Shown: positions 34,960 through 48,134, numbered from the stretch's first letter. The stretch: DNA of 64,000 bases from Guyanagaster necrorhizus (GCF_019112545.1 NW_025064891.1:1018344-1082343); one strand, 5' to 3'. Numbers and translations: made by a program. The notes: generated by a model from the letters alone, not told the origin.

Positions 34960-36691
34960 TTTTGCGACGATGACGACAAGTGCAAGTGAGTGGCGGAGGC
35001 GTGAAGGTACTTAAGCGTGGACGGTCGATCCCACACACCGAGGTTTAATAGGCCGGAGGGAGGCAAGGGTTATTTCCGCTTTGGGATTCTGTGTCGAATT
35101 AGAGTTACCAAATAATTGGTTGATACCTATGGTACCGAACGGAGACGATGAATTTCGGATACGTGCATCCGTGGTAGTCAAGTACCCGGAACTTACCAGG
35201 ACACCCTAAATGAAAAAAGAAGGTGGTTAGTGAACGACATGTCTGTTAGAGAGAGAATATCGCCTGAAATCTGGCATAAGATAATACACAAGGGTTATAC
35301 TTCATTATCCGTAGCTACAGAGTGTCCTCGACGACCCCATATGGAATCACTGAACGCGCTATTTCGGAACTGTGCCTTGTTAATTCGAATAACGTGTCAC
35401 TTGATAGCCGATATAGTAGTTCCCGTACGCTGTCGATTTATAACACAGATAAAGGTCTACCCTACCTGTTGTCATTTACCTTGGCAGTACGATGCAAATG
35501 ACGGCTGTGGGAACAGGCACCGAGGAAGCGGCTCAGTACCCCATTCCCATAATAGACAAATGAGGGTCCTTAACCCGCTCGCCGATGCATAGATGGCCGA
35601 ATGATGGCCTGCGGTGGATACAAAGACATATAAAATGAGAAGGATCTGAGTTGAAAATGTGTACGAACCCTGGCAGAATACAGTGCTTCACAGCTCGAGA
35701 CTCCCGATTATCGTGGAAGATTATGTATGTCGAGGCGAAATGAGACTAAACACGCGCCGTAAGAGCATGGTGGTCCACCAAAATAACCAGCATCTGAGAA
35801 GACAAGAAGGTGAGGCCAGACGTCTTCCGCAGATGCGAGATTCGATGTCACATAGACCAAGATTCATAGAGCAGCCTTGCTCGGATGCAGTGCAGATATT
35901 TTCGAGTCCTTAGAAGACGAGTGACGACAATCCGGCACAAGGGTAGGTACAATCGCGTGGATCCGGCCTCCATGTTGTTCCTGCCCACAAAAAAACAACG
36001 TTTCGCGGATGAAATACTATAAAAATGATGGAGAATCCTGTTGTCACGACTCGAGGATTCACAGCAAGGGCGAGAATTAATTACACCCGAAAGATCTGTT
36101 TCCTACAAATTGAACCGTGAAAGCAGAACATTACCTCATCGAAGCACAAAAAGGTGAGAAAGGCATTGAGAATGCAGTCTGGTTCTCCTTCAGAGCAAGT
36201 CCAAGGGCCATCATACATAACGCAGTTCAACGAGGTTGCCGATTGCACCCGAAAAAATCGCGATCATTTCTCCGTCGCTTCAAAGATCGAAGCACTCCAG
36301 GAAATGGCAGGTAGCAGGATAGAATTCCACCTCCTTCCCCCCCCCTCCCCTCCCCAACAGCCTCGGCCGGCAACGCCTGAAAAAAGTACCCAGTTCAGTA
36401 CTACTTGCGTCCAGCAATGAGGCGCGCGAAACTTGTTCCCAGACACCAATATACCGAATACGTCGAAACAAAAAAAGGCGAAACGAATTTGAAGCCATGC
36501 CAAGGCATCCCTTGGAGATTCGACCCATTCTTTGATTTTTCTGCGAACAACGGTCAATTGCAACGCCGTCCTAGCACCGGTCGGTCAGGGTGGGCAAGTT
36601 CGAAGAGAAGGGGGAGGCTGCTGGCAAGCATGAGCAAATACCGCAGTCATCTCATCGACTACCGCATTTGGAGAAAAGTCATTTTCATTTC
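34960..36691. other. Intergenic, divergent, no gene seen
   Basis: 1.7 kb upstream of both the C2H2 gene and PPG1. Rightward ORFs at 35230 and 35659 carry no motif. No repeats seen. Confidence 0.45.
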
Positions 36692-38030
36692 ATGGCACCC
36701 TTTGACCTGGATGCGTGCGTAGAACAGCTGTTGCGAAAGCAGCCCCTGCACGAGGCGCTGCTGAGAGAAATATGTGAGAAAACAAAGGAGGTCCTGATGC
36801 GGGAATCCAATGTAGTCCATGTCAGTGCACCCGTAACTGTAGTGGGAGATATCCATGGGTGAGTTATTGCATTGTCTTTCCCCGATTGCGACCTTTGATC
36901 GGTTATGCAAGTCAGTTCTATGATCTTGTAGAAATATTCCGGATAGGTGGATATGCACCCAACACAAACTATCTTTTCCTCGGTATGTCTTGCTTTGCAT
37001 ACTCGCTCGCGTCGCCGTTCACATTTCTTCCAGGGGACTACGTCGACCGGGGCCTCTTCAGCGTTGAAACAATATCTCTATTGACATGCTTGAAGTTACG
37101 GTACCCCGATCGAGTTCAGCTCATAAGAGGAAACCACGAATCACGCGCTGTCACTCAGGTCGGTGGCCTTGTTGACTTTCCTAAGCGCCCTTCTCACAGC
37201 GGTCTCCCAGACGTATGGATTCTACGCAGAATGCATCCGGAAGTATGGCAATTCGCACGTCTGGACATACTTCACAGACATGTTCGACTTTCTGACACTC
37301 TCCGTGGTCATTGACGACCGGATATTCTGTGTACACGGCGGTGAGAAACCTCCCATCATTCATTATCCTTTGCACATGGGCACCAAGGGCTAATTCTGTT
37401 CTTCCAGGTCTATCGCCCTCCATACATTCAATAGATCAAATTAAGGTCTATGACCGTTTTCGAGGTGCGCGGCTAGCCTTCGGCACCTAATCCGTGCTCT
37501 GACGCTTCGCAATAGAGATACCCCATGAAGGTCCTATGGCAGACCTCGTCTGGTCAGATCCCGATCCTGAGAAAGAGGATTTCGCCATCTCTCCAAGGTG
37601 CGTAACATGCTTCCGTTTCCGACTCAATTCCTTAATCAAGGGCCGCTAGAGGGGCTGGATACACATTTGGATCCGGCGTTGTCCACAAGTTTCTTGAGAT
37701 CAACAACATGTCTCATATCCTCCGCGCCCACCAACTATGCATGGAGGGCTATTCCTCTCTGTTCGATAAGCATCTGTCGACGGTATGGTCTGCGCCTAAT
37801 TACTGCTACCGATGCGGGAATTCCGCAAGTATATTGGAAGTCGGGCCGGGGGGATCCATGTATTTTAACGTGTTCGAAGCCGCACCCGAGAACGAAAGAG
37901 ACGGGCCGAGTCAGCAGGCAGCTCAGAATGCAGGTGGTAAAGTACGTGAATCCCATCCTCATGTCTGTCTGTCGTTCCGGAAACTGATTTTATTTTTATG
38001 ACACCCAAGCCTCCGGAATATTTCTTGTAA
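36692..38030 (+). CDS. PPG1: Serine/threonine phosphatase Ppg1 (PP2A-like catalytic subunit)
   Basis: Eight exons: 36692-36858, 36912-36982, 37034-37158, 37211-37340, 37408-37464, 37516-37597, 37650-37941, 38010-38030. PPP-family metal and catalytic motifs are present: [45 protein letters not shown] and [11 protein letters not shown]. The C-terminus ends PPEYFL, the PP2A-type tail that is carboxymethylated in relatives. [16 protein letters not shown] and [18 protein letters not shown] favour Ppg1 over PP4 or PP6. In yeast Ppg1 acts with the Far complex on autophagy and glycogen control. The last exon holds six codons and the stop. Confidence 0.93.
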
Positions 38031-38272
38031 ACGCTCAGCACCCACGCGGTATCATACATTGCGCTTTTCTGTAATCTTCGGATCTGACGATACGAGTTGT
38101 ACGTACCACTCACTACTCGGGGTCGGGGAATGGGATCTTACGAATATAACACTATAATTTCTCCCCCGACGTTGATTGCCCAAGTCTCATTGCGGAGTCA
38201 TACGGAATAAAGACGAAAATAGATGATGGCAGGATGAACGGGCTTTTGGCATGCCAAGATAGACTATGACAG

Positions 38273-39761
38273 TTACCGACTACCACTTGAGGACCAGAAC
38301 GCCTGCAATAGAGCGAGACCCTTGGGGGAACACAATAGCCATCGGCGAGACCATAACCTCATCGTTAACGCGAACATCCCAAACCAAAAACAAGCCATGA
38401 TTCGCCGTCCCCATCGGAGCCATAAGAGCAACAGCAAGGTCTTTGCTAGATCTCGCTTACGGCGACGCCCATAGTGCAAGGTTGCGGATGTCCCCGTCAC
38501 AGATACTGGATAGCCGAAGAAAGGGTTAAACATGGATGTCGGTGAAAGAGATGATGGATCGGGTATAGAAGACAGGTCATATTTCGGAGTAGGCGCTGCC
38601 TGAGATGTAGAAGGGAATATTTGTCTTCCTTGTAAAGAATCACAGATAGTCGACAAGGGCTCCAGGACTCCACCATAATCTATTAACACGGTTTAGCACG
38701 TGGATGGGACACAAGTTAACCACATGAAATGCCTTGTGGTAAAGCCGACGGTGTGAAGTAGCTGATTAGCTCTTCCTGCTTAGGGAAGAAGACTCGAGAA
38801 AGTGCACTGGCCGGGAGAAGGCGTCTGTGTAGGTTGTCAGATGAACCATACTGAAGGCGTAAACTTTGTTTGCTACATACTTTGCTATGCTCCAGATGCC
38901 CGAGTGTGTCCATGAGAAGTTTATCATGAAAACTGCAATCGATGTTAATCACCGAGTCCGTAAGAACGATTCGGTTGCGGTACCTGCTGACAGCATTCCT
39001 GGAAACCGTGGTATGACGTCGGATAACAACCAAGAAACAAGGTCAAAGCTCTATACATGAGTTGATAAATAACTTTTGCGTCACCGGAGGTTCGAAATAC
39101 TCACGATGCTTTGCATGGAAAGACCCTTGAGGTCAAGAAGTAGGACGTACTGTAGAGCAGGACGCCCTTCTACTTCGTTTCTGTTGACTTCCCTCAAGTG
39201 ACATCGAAGACACTCTAGTGCGCGATAGACGACTCCTTTGTAGTCGTCCGAGCCGTAGTTGAACGGCGCGACTTTGAGGACGATGATTGGTCTTCCCAAA
39301 GGATCTGTGATATCGTCCGGAAGGAAATGAACGCTGGCAGCAATTCGCGTCGATATCTCTGGATCCGGTGGCCACACATGGCCCAACCGCCACACAAGGT
39401 TTTTGCGAACTGCTTCTAGCGCGAAGGATTTCGTATAGTTGTTTCTCTAGTAAGTTGTAAGTTCCGGTTGTATTTATTTCCGGAAAGTATCTGCATTCTC
39501 ACTCTGAATAGATGAAAGATAGAAACTAGGAGTGAATCAGCATTTTTATCGCAATGCGCGGAATCAGCTTGACTGACAGGTATCGTTTAGCCATTCCTTT
39601 GCCCAATTAGTTTCCAAGTCGCTTAGGTGGAGTTCATCGGATACAGAAGGTAGTATATCGTTGATCAGCGTCTGTTGTAGCGCGCGGACATCACGTAAAT
39701 TGGCGTGGTACTGTTCCAGGAGCTTGTCGCAGTTGACCTTGAGTAGAGCATACGTATCCAT
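38273..39761 (-). CDS. CRAL-TRIO (Sec14-like) protein with problematic 5' exons
   Basis: Downstream exons join well: 39105-39446, 38984-39050, 38881-38932, 38733-38824, 38273-38679. They encode SFALEAVRKNLVWRLG, DPLGRPIIVLKV, LQYVLLLDLKG, PRFPGMLSAVFMINFSW, SGIWSIAK, LPASALSRVFFP and DYGGVLEPLS, the lipid-binding CRAL-TRIO fold. A hydrophobic stretch follows (TLLLLLWLRW). The 38733 junction uses a GC donor. The 5' part does not splice cleanly. Exon 1 (MDTYALLKVNCDKLL to WLNDT) ends one base out of frame with the next piece (ENADTFR, 39480-39503), and that piece has no GT after it before NNYTKSF. Either two lesions disable the start of the gene, or the sequence has errors, or the true 5' structure was missed. 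Confidence 0.65.
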
Positions 39762-39922
39762 GACATTTCCAAGCAGACCTCAGCAACGGCGGTAGCGAAA
39801 GGGGAGCCAACTGTCAGCGACGGCGACAGCAGAGCAGTCGAATTCCTGGGGTCAAGTTTGACTACAGGGTTGTTGCGACAGTTTGCATGTGATTGAGATG
39901 ACGTAATCCTGGGCCCTTTTCA
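39762..39922. promoter_or_regulatory. Divergent interval CRAL-TRIO / SET methyltransferase
   Basis: 161 bp between the two start codons. No TATA box seen. Assigned by position only. Confidence 0.35.
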
Positions 39923-41840
39923 ATGTCGACGCCCAACTTGGACGCGTTCGTTTTTTGGTTCGAACACAATGGTGGATACATTGACAACGAGCGCGTGGGA
40001 TTCCATGTATTTCCGCCCGCTGAAGGGGGGCGTGGAGCCATAGCGCTACAAGATATTCCGGTTTGGAGTACCAGTTTCCAAAAACAATTTCTGGCTCAAA
40101 TTTTTTTCTATGCAGGAGGGGCATACTTTATTCACCATACCAAGATCACTAGTAATATCAACACGAACATCACTTCTGCCTGAACGTTTTGGACCAGATG
40201 AATGGAAAAATAGACAGTTGAACCAAGGTTGGGCTGGATTAATTCTCTGTATGATGTGGGAAGCTACCCAAGGCAAGTGGGCACCCTATCTCGGTTCGTC
40301 CTCATTCATGATGCTTTTTAAAAAAATCTGAAAGAATGTGTTACTAGACACCCTGCCCACTGAATTTGATACTCCCATGTTTTGGACTGAATCGGACTTG
40401 AATGCATTGAAGGGGACTTCAGTGGTAGGTCTGTCTGGTCATTCGTTTCCAATTCGCCTCTCTGACTATGCCCGTTAAGACAAACTGGGAAAAGCAGATG
40501 CTGAACAAGACTATGCGGGGAAGGTGCTGCCTGCCATCCAAGTTAGTACTGGCTCTTTGGGAACAATCGATTATTAATAATATCTCTCAGAGTCGACCCG
40601 ATTTATTCCAACCAGAGTTAATTCCTGTGCACTATTCCTTATATCAGTATCATGTTATGGGCAGCCGAATTCTGTCAAGGAGCTTCAATGTCGAGAAATG
40701 GGAAGATGAGGTTGGGGATGACGAGCCCGCTGCGCAAAACAGCTGCATGGACGTTGACGACCCGGCTCCGCTAGTGTCGGCTAACAGTGATTCACCGGAA
40801 AGGGCACATGGGGAGGAGGTGGCGGAGGAGGACGAAGAAGAAGAGGGAGAAGACGCGTCTGATATCTCCATGGTTCCTGTAGCTGATCTCTTGAATGCGA
40901 GATACGAAGCAGAGAACGTAAGTTCCTTCATCGATTATTCTGTCACGAATTTACGCAAATTACAGGCCAAATTATTTTATGAAGAAAATGAACTGAAAAT
41001 GGTTGCCACGAAGCGCATAATGAAGGGAGAACAGATCGTGGGTTTTTCGTAGAGTCCCCAGAATTCGGGTTCTTGACGTGTGTGTATGTCAGTGGAACAC
41101 ATATGGCGATTTGCCAAACGCGGAATTACTTCGTCGCTATGGTCATGTAGACTTAGTCCCTTTATCGACAGGGGAACAGGGCAATCCGGGCGACATCGTC
41201 GAAGTTGGAGCGGACCTGGTAGTGGACGTCGTGTCGAAGCGATACGATCATTCATCCGTTGTCGCGGACGAACGAATAGAATGGTGGTTGGAAGAGGGCG
41301 GTGATGAGTAAGTTCACGTTCACACACCTTTTCGGTTGTTCACGCTTCTGAATTCTTCGACTCGGACAGTATAGTCGTTATAGAGGCAGACCTTGAGATA
41401 CCGCCGGCTTTGATCTCATTGATCAAGCTCTTGTCGTTCTCTTCGGACGAGTGGCGAAAGGTGCGGGGAAAGGGCAAACCGCCTAAACCCAAATTAGACT
41501 CTGCTACGGTAGACATCATCAAAGATGTGCTGGTCCGACGATTACAGCAATACCCCACAAGTCTGCAGGTAATTTGTCGCATGTGATCTAACGGGATGCC
41601 ATCCTGTTTCAAATAATATCCTTAATCCTGATAATTTGTGTTCAATAGGATGACGAGATGGCTCTTTCGGGGGAGCTTTCGCTGAATCTACGAAACGCGA
41701 CCATGGTCAGGTTGGGAGAGAAGAGAATCCTACATGGCGCCCTGCAGGCGATGCAAGAGGTCCACTTCGAGAACCCGAAGAGAAAACGAGACGCGATGGT
41801 GTCAAGCGCAAAGACGAATAAGAAGGCTCGACAGCAATAG
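39923..41840 (+). CDS. RKM4: SET-domain lysine methyltransferase, Rkm4/SETD6 type
   Basis: Nine exons: 39923-40060, 40115-40293, 40348-40428, 40480-40541, 40591-40917, 40966-41037, 41093-41307, 41370-41568, 41649-41840. SET blocks: GFHVFPPAEGGRGAIA with EGHTLFTIPRSLVIS at the N-terminus, an inserted acidic loop (EEDEEEEGED), then VPVADLLNARYEAEN, KRIMKGEQIWNTYGDLPNAE and LLRRYGHVD. The GEQIWNTYG segment holds the catalytic Tyr. A Rubisco-LSMT substrate-binding helical region follows, and the basic tail PKRKRDAMVSSAKTNKKARQQ looks like a nuclear localisation signal. Yeast Rkm4 methylates ribosomal protein Rpl42 and SETD6 methylates nuclear proteins; which applies here is unknown. Confidence 0.88.
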
Positions 41841-44800
41841 CGGAACGCCGTGACCTACAGGTTCAATCAATTCATTGGATCGAACATAAACTATTGCTCC
41901 ATATATTCGCTCACACCCATAACGAACGAATAATATTTTCCTTTTGGCTTACATGTACATTTTCGACTTCTGGCGGTACATATTTAGGGTGATTAATTGA
42001 TTACGAAATGAAGCGACCTGAGGTGAAGTACTAAGAACAGGAGAAGCGGTACGTGGTTCGATAAGTTCATTAACTGGCTGTATAACGAGTTCCTAGCTCC
42101 TGATTGGTGTCCACATCCGATTGGTTCTCCTCCTGGTGCCAATCAAAAACTAGGCTGAGGCAGTATCTCTCTATCTGTGTCCCTGCGCCACCTAATTGGT
42201 CCTTAATTGCACCGGGGGCCGGCAAGTCGTGTCCTTATTCGCTGCTCCCATCTATTTGTGGCAAATCCTCCTCTCGACTTGCGATGTATTAAAACATAGC
42301 GGTACTTTTAGAGCACATCAGAACCTCTGAACTTAATAACAACTCGATCCGCCTTACCGAGACTTGGAGCTGCAGAGCTTGGAAGGCCTAATTGCTGGTT
42401 GCGACATGATGAAGTACAGTCATGGAAGACAATCGCATCATTCATCACGTTCCCAAACAACTTTTAGCCGACGTATCTTTCGATGAATATTATATGTTTA
42501 CACCATACATCTTCCGAGATCCGGCATTTTCACGTAAAACATGGAATCCGTCAATTGACATGAGACATGACACGTCGGAAAACGCAAGTGTCAGTATGCC
42601 TTGAAAATCACTGCGAAGGTCCTCACGCCCACTCACACTGTACTAACCGTCGACCTGTAAGGTTGCACTGACCCTTGCCCGATGTCACGTCAATTTTTTA
42701 AAGTACAAATTGCAAGTTTTCAATTATTGCAACTGCTCTGTTAATAATTGACTACTCTCCGTTGAAATTGACGCAAGCCACGGTAGTTGCAGAAGAAAAC
42801 TGTAACGTACTTAGAAAGTCCGCGTCTGCCAAATACACGTACAGGTGACTGGAGGAAATTTCAACTTGCCAAATAATGAGGCCGATGCACGGAGCTGGAG
42901 CCGGGGATATCGTCCTAGAACATTAATACTATTAAAGAGCAACAGCAGTATACAGGCGCTTGACTATATTTTCACTTCAGCTGCGATCCTTAGAAGCGGG
43001 CGTCGCGCAGAGATGTAATAGGACATATTCCAAGGGTGCATGAGTTGGACGGTCTGCGGAGATTGAGCAAGGGAAGTTCCAAGAATCCAAAGTGAGTAGC
43101 GGCGACCCCAATACGCTCTAGTCTGACCGGGAACGTCAAACATGTTTGGGAATCATATCGGGTTTAGTGTACGGACGTCGCTTCTCAGCATATTGTCCAA
43201 CTGCATTCCGTTATGATCGGGGTTATCATGCAACGTATATATGTTTCCCGACATTTCAAACGTTACTTGCAGCTCTGCTGAGTAGCAAGCGCATGACAGG
43301 CCTTCAAAGCTTCATATCCGTTATGTATCTAGGGACCTCAAGGAGTAATCACAAAAATATAGCTTACTCATACATCACTCAAAGTACTTATATAAAAATT
43401 CGACGTAGTATATTGTGGATTGCCCGAGTCACCGACGAAGTGGAATTTTGATGCAAAATGAAACGAAGCAGTAAACTTGGAAGCGTTGTCAACTCCGAGA
43501 TAATAGGGATCAACGTATCTTTGTGTTTTCCAACTCAGAGGTAGTGGTAGAGAAAGAGAGGGTTGGGAGAGGAGGTAGATCCAGATCCGACGGTTGAATC
43601 TCCAAGTTGCCGAGCGCTGGCCGAGTATATAAACTGATAGCCGAGATCATAATGATCGTGTTTTCTACTTTGGCTACTAACGTGAAGCGCGCCAAATGTA
43701 CGCGACGGCTACAGCTTGCGATTCTTTTTTTTAAATTTAAATTTTCTTTTCCTTATACTTATCATCCAGAATCGAGACGCTGACCAATTCTTCCAATTTC
43801 TTCGACGTAAATGAATGTAGAATGCATTTCGTTGCCCGGATGAGCTTCTCTCAGCTCCTCTTGGATATCTCAGGCAAGAGATTAGCCCCATATCGGATTG
43901 AAGACCTCCATTCAGCGCTGGAATCGCTACCATAATGGAATAACTGCTGTATCCTGTCCCAAATTATATTTATTCTTGACAAATAAAGTGACCGTTGCGG
44001 AGTACTGACCTGTGATCATGTCCCTTTAAGCAAACACTCCGGAATCGTCGCTGTAGAAAATGGGAATGACAAAAACGGCGAAGAGAAGTAGATCTGGAGT
44101 TCCGTCGTATCCACACACGGACCATTGTCCCTTTCTTTTCCTTCAAGTTCGATCTATCTCCCTGCAGCCAGAGGTACTTTCGGCAATTATTGTGCAGACC
44201 GAGGCCCCGCGGTTTGCAGGGAAGATGAAGGGTGAAACTCTTGAATGTCTAGATCGTCCTGTTTGTCCTGAGACATGGACGTAACCTACTACTTATCAGC
44301 GTCACAGGGAGTGGCGGAGAACTCTGCATCCCGCGAACCTCAGTCCTGACCTTCTCCGCCACGTAGGAATGAATCAAGGTTCGCGGTAGCATTTCGAACC
44401 TAGATTCTGTTCATTACCCCCGAGGCTTGTCTGAAATTTGTTGATGTTCGAGGCGCGGGAGAAAATTTGTTCCAGCAAGGGACTTGTAGGCGATAGTTGG
44501 GCTGAATTGTGTTACGAAAACTGATTTCTGTTGGCAAAACATGATGATAAACGTGCTAGCAGGGAAGGAGCAGTGGCCGCCTCGTTGTCCGAGTTGTCCA
44601 TTTTGGTTCCCATGAAAATCATCTGATAGGTCAAAGTGCCCGCGTAATCCCCTGGAAAATGGGGATGGAATGCAAGGTCAGTTGAGAAACATCCCATAGA
44701 AACCTTACAAGTGCAACTGTATTTTGAACTTGACCGAATTTCATTTCTGAACATCTGATAGTAGGACAAGTGTAAGTACAACCACCGATCAGGGACCACC

Positions 44801-44855
44801 GTCGATGTAAAGATTGCAAATAAAAGAAAAAAAAACCAGATTGGCACGTAGAATC
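41841..44855. other. 3 kb gap without recognisable gene
   Basis: Convergent interval between the SET gene and the F-box gene. Many short ORFs on both strands, none with a known motif and none joining into a longer frame by eye. Base composition is somewhat AT-richer than the genes around it. Confidence 0.45.
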
Positions 44856-46457
44856 TTATGGTACAACGAAATCGATCATACATACGGCAGAGTCGTGTGA
44901 TTCGACGGTCTCGTTTGGCTCAACAGTAGGCTGAACGAGAAGCTGAGCGAACGTATCTCTTATCGTGTACGAGACCTCCTCATCCAGTAACCGCTCAAAG
45001 TCCTCTTCGTTGACCTCGGTCGTGATCGGGTGCTTCCATGTGAGATACATCCCCGTATCCGTCATTTGTAGACATGTCACCTCCGGAAGTGCGGACATCA
45101 CTCCAAAAATCGGAGCTCTGCAAATAACTAGAGGCTTCTCCAAGTCCCAGTGAACAACGAACAATCCAGTGTCGGTTACCACAGCGACTCGCTCATTTTC
45201 AAATGCTAGATACCTCGAGATGCGTGACCTTGACCCTAGCTCGATGTCAAGGGTGATGTTTTGGAGCTCTACTTCTCCTGTAATGAGCCGCTCGAAGTAA
45301 GGTATAATGAGCAGGCGGGAAGAGGAGAGGAGGACCGTGAGGTGCCGACCGCAAGCCGACACATGCACTGCAGTGAAGGTGTCGGCGATATGGACTACCT
45401 GGGGTGGAAGCGTGCTTTCCGCCGGCCGACTGACAACGTCATGGTGAAGCAATGCGGACCCGGCAACGGGATGGGCCTGTTTGGCGATAGCATAGATCTT
45501 ATTGGCATAGTTCAATTGGTAGGAGGGGATTTTGAGAATACTTTTACCCGTTTCGCGGGAGAAGACAACGACATTGGGCCAGCCACAAAGGAAGAGGTGG
45601 CGTTCTGATATGTCGACATAGTGCAAATGAGTAAGGGAATCCGGAGGGTTGACAATAATGCTTTGGAGAAGCTTGCCGCCGGGAATGTCGTATACGAAAA
45701 AGTTGGTTTCTGTGGCGGCGAACAGTGTGGGATAGACAAATCGAAACGCATAGGTGATGGTGGGTGTTACGATGAGGCTCCAAGGTACGAAATGCCCTTT
45801 GGGGTACGAGTTGTGATGTTCTGTCGCAGCCTCAGTAGACGCTGCCAGCTGAGTTTGGTCCGGGGGCGAAGTCGATGGTGGCATAATAGTCTGGTTCTGA
45901 CCTTCAACCAGACGCCAAACCTCCTTCCGTCGACCTGCTCGATTGAAGATCAGAAACCCGTTGTCGTATTCACAATGAGCGTGTGGTACGACATGCGACG
46001 ATGGCAAAGACCATAGTATACGATTGGTAGCAATATCCGCTACAGCAAGTCCACCGTTGCGGTATGTGGTCATGATGATTCCGGCCCGCTCGTCAACCTT
46101 TAGGCGGTGGACGTCCTGCCTGTGCAGGGATGCGTATGCAAGTCTTCTCGCAGATGATGGCGATTTCCCTTTCCACGCAAACTTGATACCGATCTGACGC
46201 CTGCAGAAGGACTTCCAACCATCCACGCCCTGTAACGACCTGGGAGTATATTTTGCTCGCAGATCCGCCGGCTGGGTACCATCTGAGGATATCAGGCCGT
46301 GAACCACTGCAGCATTTCGGAATACTGTGGATTCATTGGCATCTACCAAGAGCTTTGTGCTCCGAGATACGGCCACAAACGAGGCCAACGAACTGAGCTG
46401 GAGGTATGCCAAAATTTCAAGGATTATTTCTACGGGCAACGACTCGTAGAAGATCAT
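44856..46457 (-). CDS. F-box protein, single exon
   Basis: One uninterrupted frame of 533 residues. The N-terminal F-box is clear: ESLPVEIILEILAYLQLSSL then ASFVAVSRSTKLLV. The rest reads as repeated beta-strand segments (for example DIATNRILWSLPSSH, NFFVYDIPGGKLLQSI, HLFLCGWPNVVVFSRETGK, VVHIADTFTAVHVSACGRHL), suggesting a degenerate beta-propeller substrate-binding region. Basidiomycete genomes carry many such genes. As an F-box protein it would link Skp1 and cullin to a target for ubiquitination; the target is unknown. It diverges from the CUE-domain gene. Confidence 0.85.
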   Translation of the reverse strand: MIFYESLPVEIILEILAYLQLSSLASFVAVSRSTKLLVDANESTVFRNAAVVHGLISSDGTQPADLRAKYTPRSLQGVDGWKSFCRRQIGIKFAWKGKSPSSARRLAYASLHRQDVHRLKVDERAGIIMTTYRNGGLAVADIATNRILWSLPSSHVVPHAHCEYDNGFLIFNRAGRRKEVWRLVEGQNQTIMPPSTSPPDQTQLAASTEAATEHHNSYPKGHFVPWSLIVTPTITYAFRFVYPTLFAATETNFFVYDIPGGKLLQSIIVNPPDSLTHLHYVDISERHLFLCGWPNVVVFSRETGKSILKIPSYQLNYANKIYAIAKQAHPVAGSALLHHDVVSRPAESTLPPQVVHIADTFTAVHVSACGRHLTVLLSSSRLLIIPYFERLITGEVELQNITLDIELGSRSRISRYLAFENERVAVVTDTGLFVVHWDLEKPLVICRAPIFGVMSALPEVTCLQMTDTGMYLTWKHPITTEVNEEDFERLLDEEVSYTIRDTFAQLLVQPTVEPNETVESHDSAVCMIDFVVP

Positions 46458-46688
46458 GCTGTATGCGCGACAGGCGCGTTCAAGTACGATGGATCAAGAT
46501 ATTGAAGACGTGCAGCTATATTCCAAAAAATTAATACTCTACAGAGCAACAAGTGGAACACAACGCACCAAAATCAAGCCGAGACTAGATGGTGATGGTG
46601 ATGAAATGGGCTTGGGTGGCAGTGCATGTGAAATACCTTGACCTCTTGACCTTCATCATCCACGACGACGACGTTATCACCAGCTTCA
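46458..46688. promoter_or_regulatory. Divergent interval F-box / CUE gene
   Basis: 231 bp between start codons of two ubiquitin-linked genes. No recognised element; assigned by position. Confidence 0.35.
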
Positions 46689-47979
46689 ATGGACTCGCCA
46701 ACTAACCATGGTACGGCGTCTCCACCCAACGATGCGCACCCGACGGCCACTGAGCAGCTACCACTTGCCACTGAGGCTGCTGCACAGTTGACACCATCAA
46801 TGAGAGACGCGCCTGTGAACCCCCAGGTCGTCGAGCTCCGGGCTATGTTTCCTGACTTTGATGACACTGTTCTGTACGTTGCGAAAATATTCTTTTATTC
46901 CTCTTGCTTATGGGCACACAGGCAGTCAGTATTGGACTCTGTCTACGGTGATCAAGGTCGCGCAATAGACGCGTTGCTCGGTATGAGCGATCCCGAATAC
47001 AAGGATGAACCTCGATCTGTCGAGCGTGTCATGGTGCGTTTTAAGGTATCTTATTGCGAAGACTGAAGATCATGACAGCTAATTTACAGACCCAAACTGA
47101 ACTAGATGAACAATTGGCTCGCAGACTCTTACTTGAGGACCAGCAGCAGCAACAAGCTGCGTGGCAGTCGCAGCAACCCCAATGGCAACAGCCTATTCCC
47201 GTGCGACGTCAGTCGCAGCCCGTTCCCGAGAAAGACACTATGGCTGAGCTGGGGGAACAGTTCAATAAGTTTGCCGAATGTACGTCCTCGTCATTGGCTT
47301 GCTGCGGAGATGCTAACTGCGCATGTAGCTGGAAAGAAGACTCTTGGAAGTTTGTTCTCTAAGGTTAAGGCTAAGATATCGGAGATGGATCAATCGCGGT
47401 AGCTATATGTTGTGCTGGATAAATTCGTGCTGATATCTGATTCTTCATCAGGCAGAATAACAATGCAGCATCCTCATCGGCTTCTCAGCAGTCTTGGACT
47501 GCAGGTGGGAATGCCTATTCGTACGATGACAGCCACGGATCTGGACAGCAAGCATCATACTACGATCCTAACCCTCCTCCGATTAATGACACTAACAAGC
47601 CCGCTTCTCCTTCGCCTGTACCTGCCCAAGTTAGAGGCTACGACTTGACACCAAGTCCGAAAGAGGGTTAGCATCGCCACAGCATTTCCATGACATCGAT
47701 CTGATTTGTGCTTATGCACAGAAACAGTTCCTAGACCCCCTTCCGCTGGTCAGGGTATGCCTATCGATGGAGGTATGTTGTTGTAACCATTCTACTCTGT
47801 ATGACAATTCTGATAGTATCATAGGGAAACTGGGTCTTCTGCCTAAGCGGCCCGTCTCTCTGTTTCGAACTTCAACTCCGCCAGTAGACGGTCAGCTTGG
47901 ACCTCCTACAAAGATAGAGTCAGATAACGACCATGACCTTGAATACGTCGAGAATCCTTTCGAGGATGGAAGGAAATAA
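46689..47979 (+). CDS. CUE-domain ubiquitin-binding protein
   Basis: Seven exons: 46689-46873, 46922-47033, 47090-47279, 47329-47398, 47452-47666, 47722-47772, 47825-47979, about 325 residues. The CUE domain lies near residues 43-90: NPQVVELRAMFPDFDDTVL then SVLDSVYGDQGRAIDALL, with the Met-Phe-Pro and Leu-Leu motifs that contact ubiquitin. After it come TQTELDEQLARRLLLED, a glutamine-rich stretch, a helix GEQFNKFAESGKKTLGSLF and a Pro/Ser-rich tail ending NPFEDGRK. The layout resembles yeast Cue5, a ubiquitin-Atg8 adaptor, but I cannot confirm an Atg8-binding motif. It may act in ubiquitin-dependent sorting or aggregate clearance. Confidence 0.85.
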
Positions 47980-48134
47980 TTATAACGGGGAGCGGTGGAC
48001 GTCATATGTGTTTAAGTATTCTTTTGACTTTGTTACGTTGTATATCATGATCTCAGTATATTCACGATTAAAGGATTGGAAGCAGCAGCGAATTATTATG
48101 CATTGGATATATCGGTATCTAGTTCCGTCGAAAA

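Noticed and set aside
46574..46867. Leftward ORF of 97 codons
   Set aside because: Antisense shadow over exon 1 of the CUE gene.
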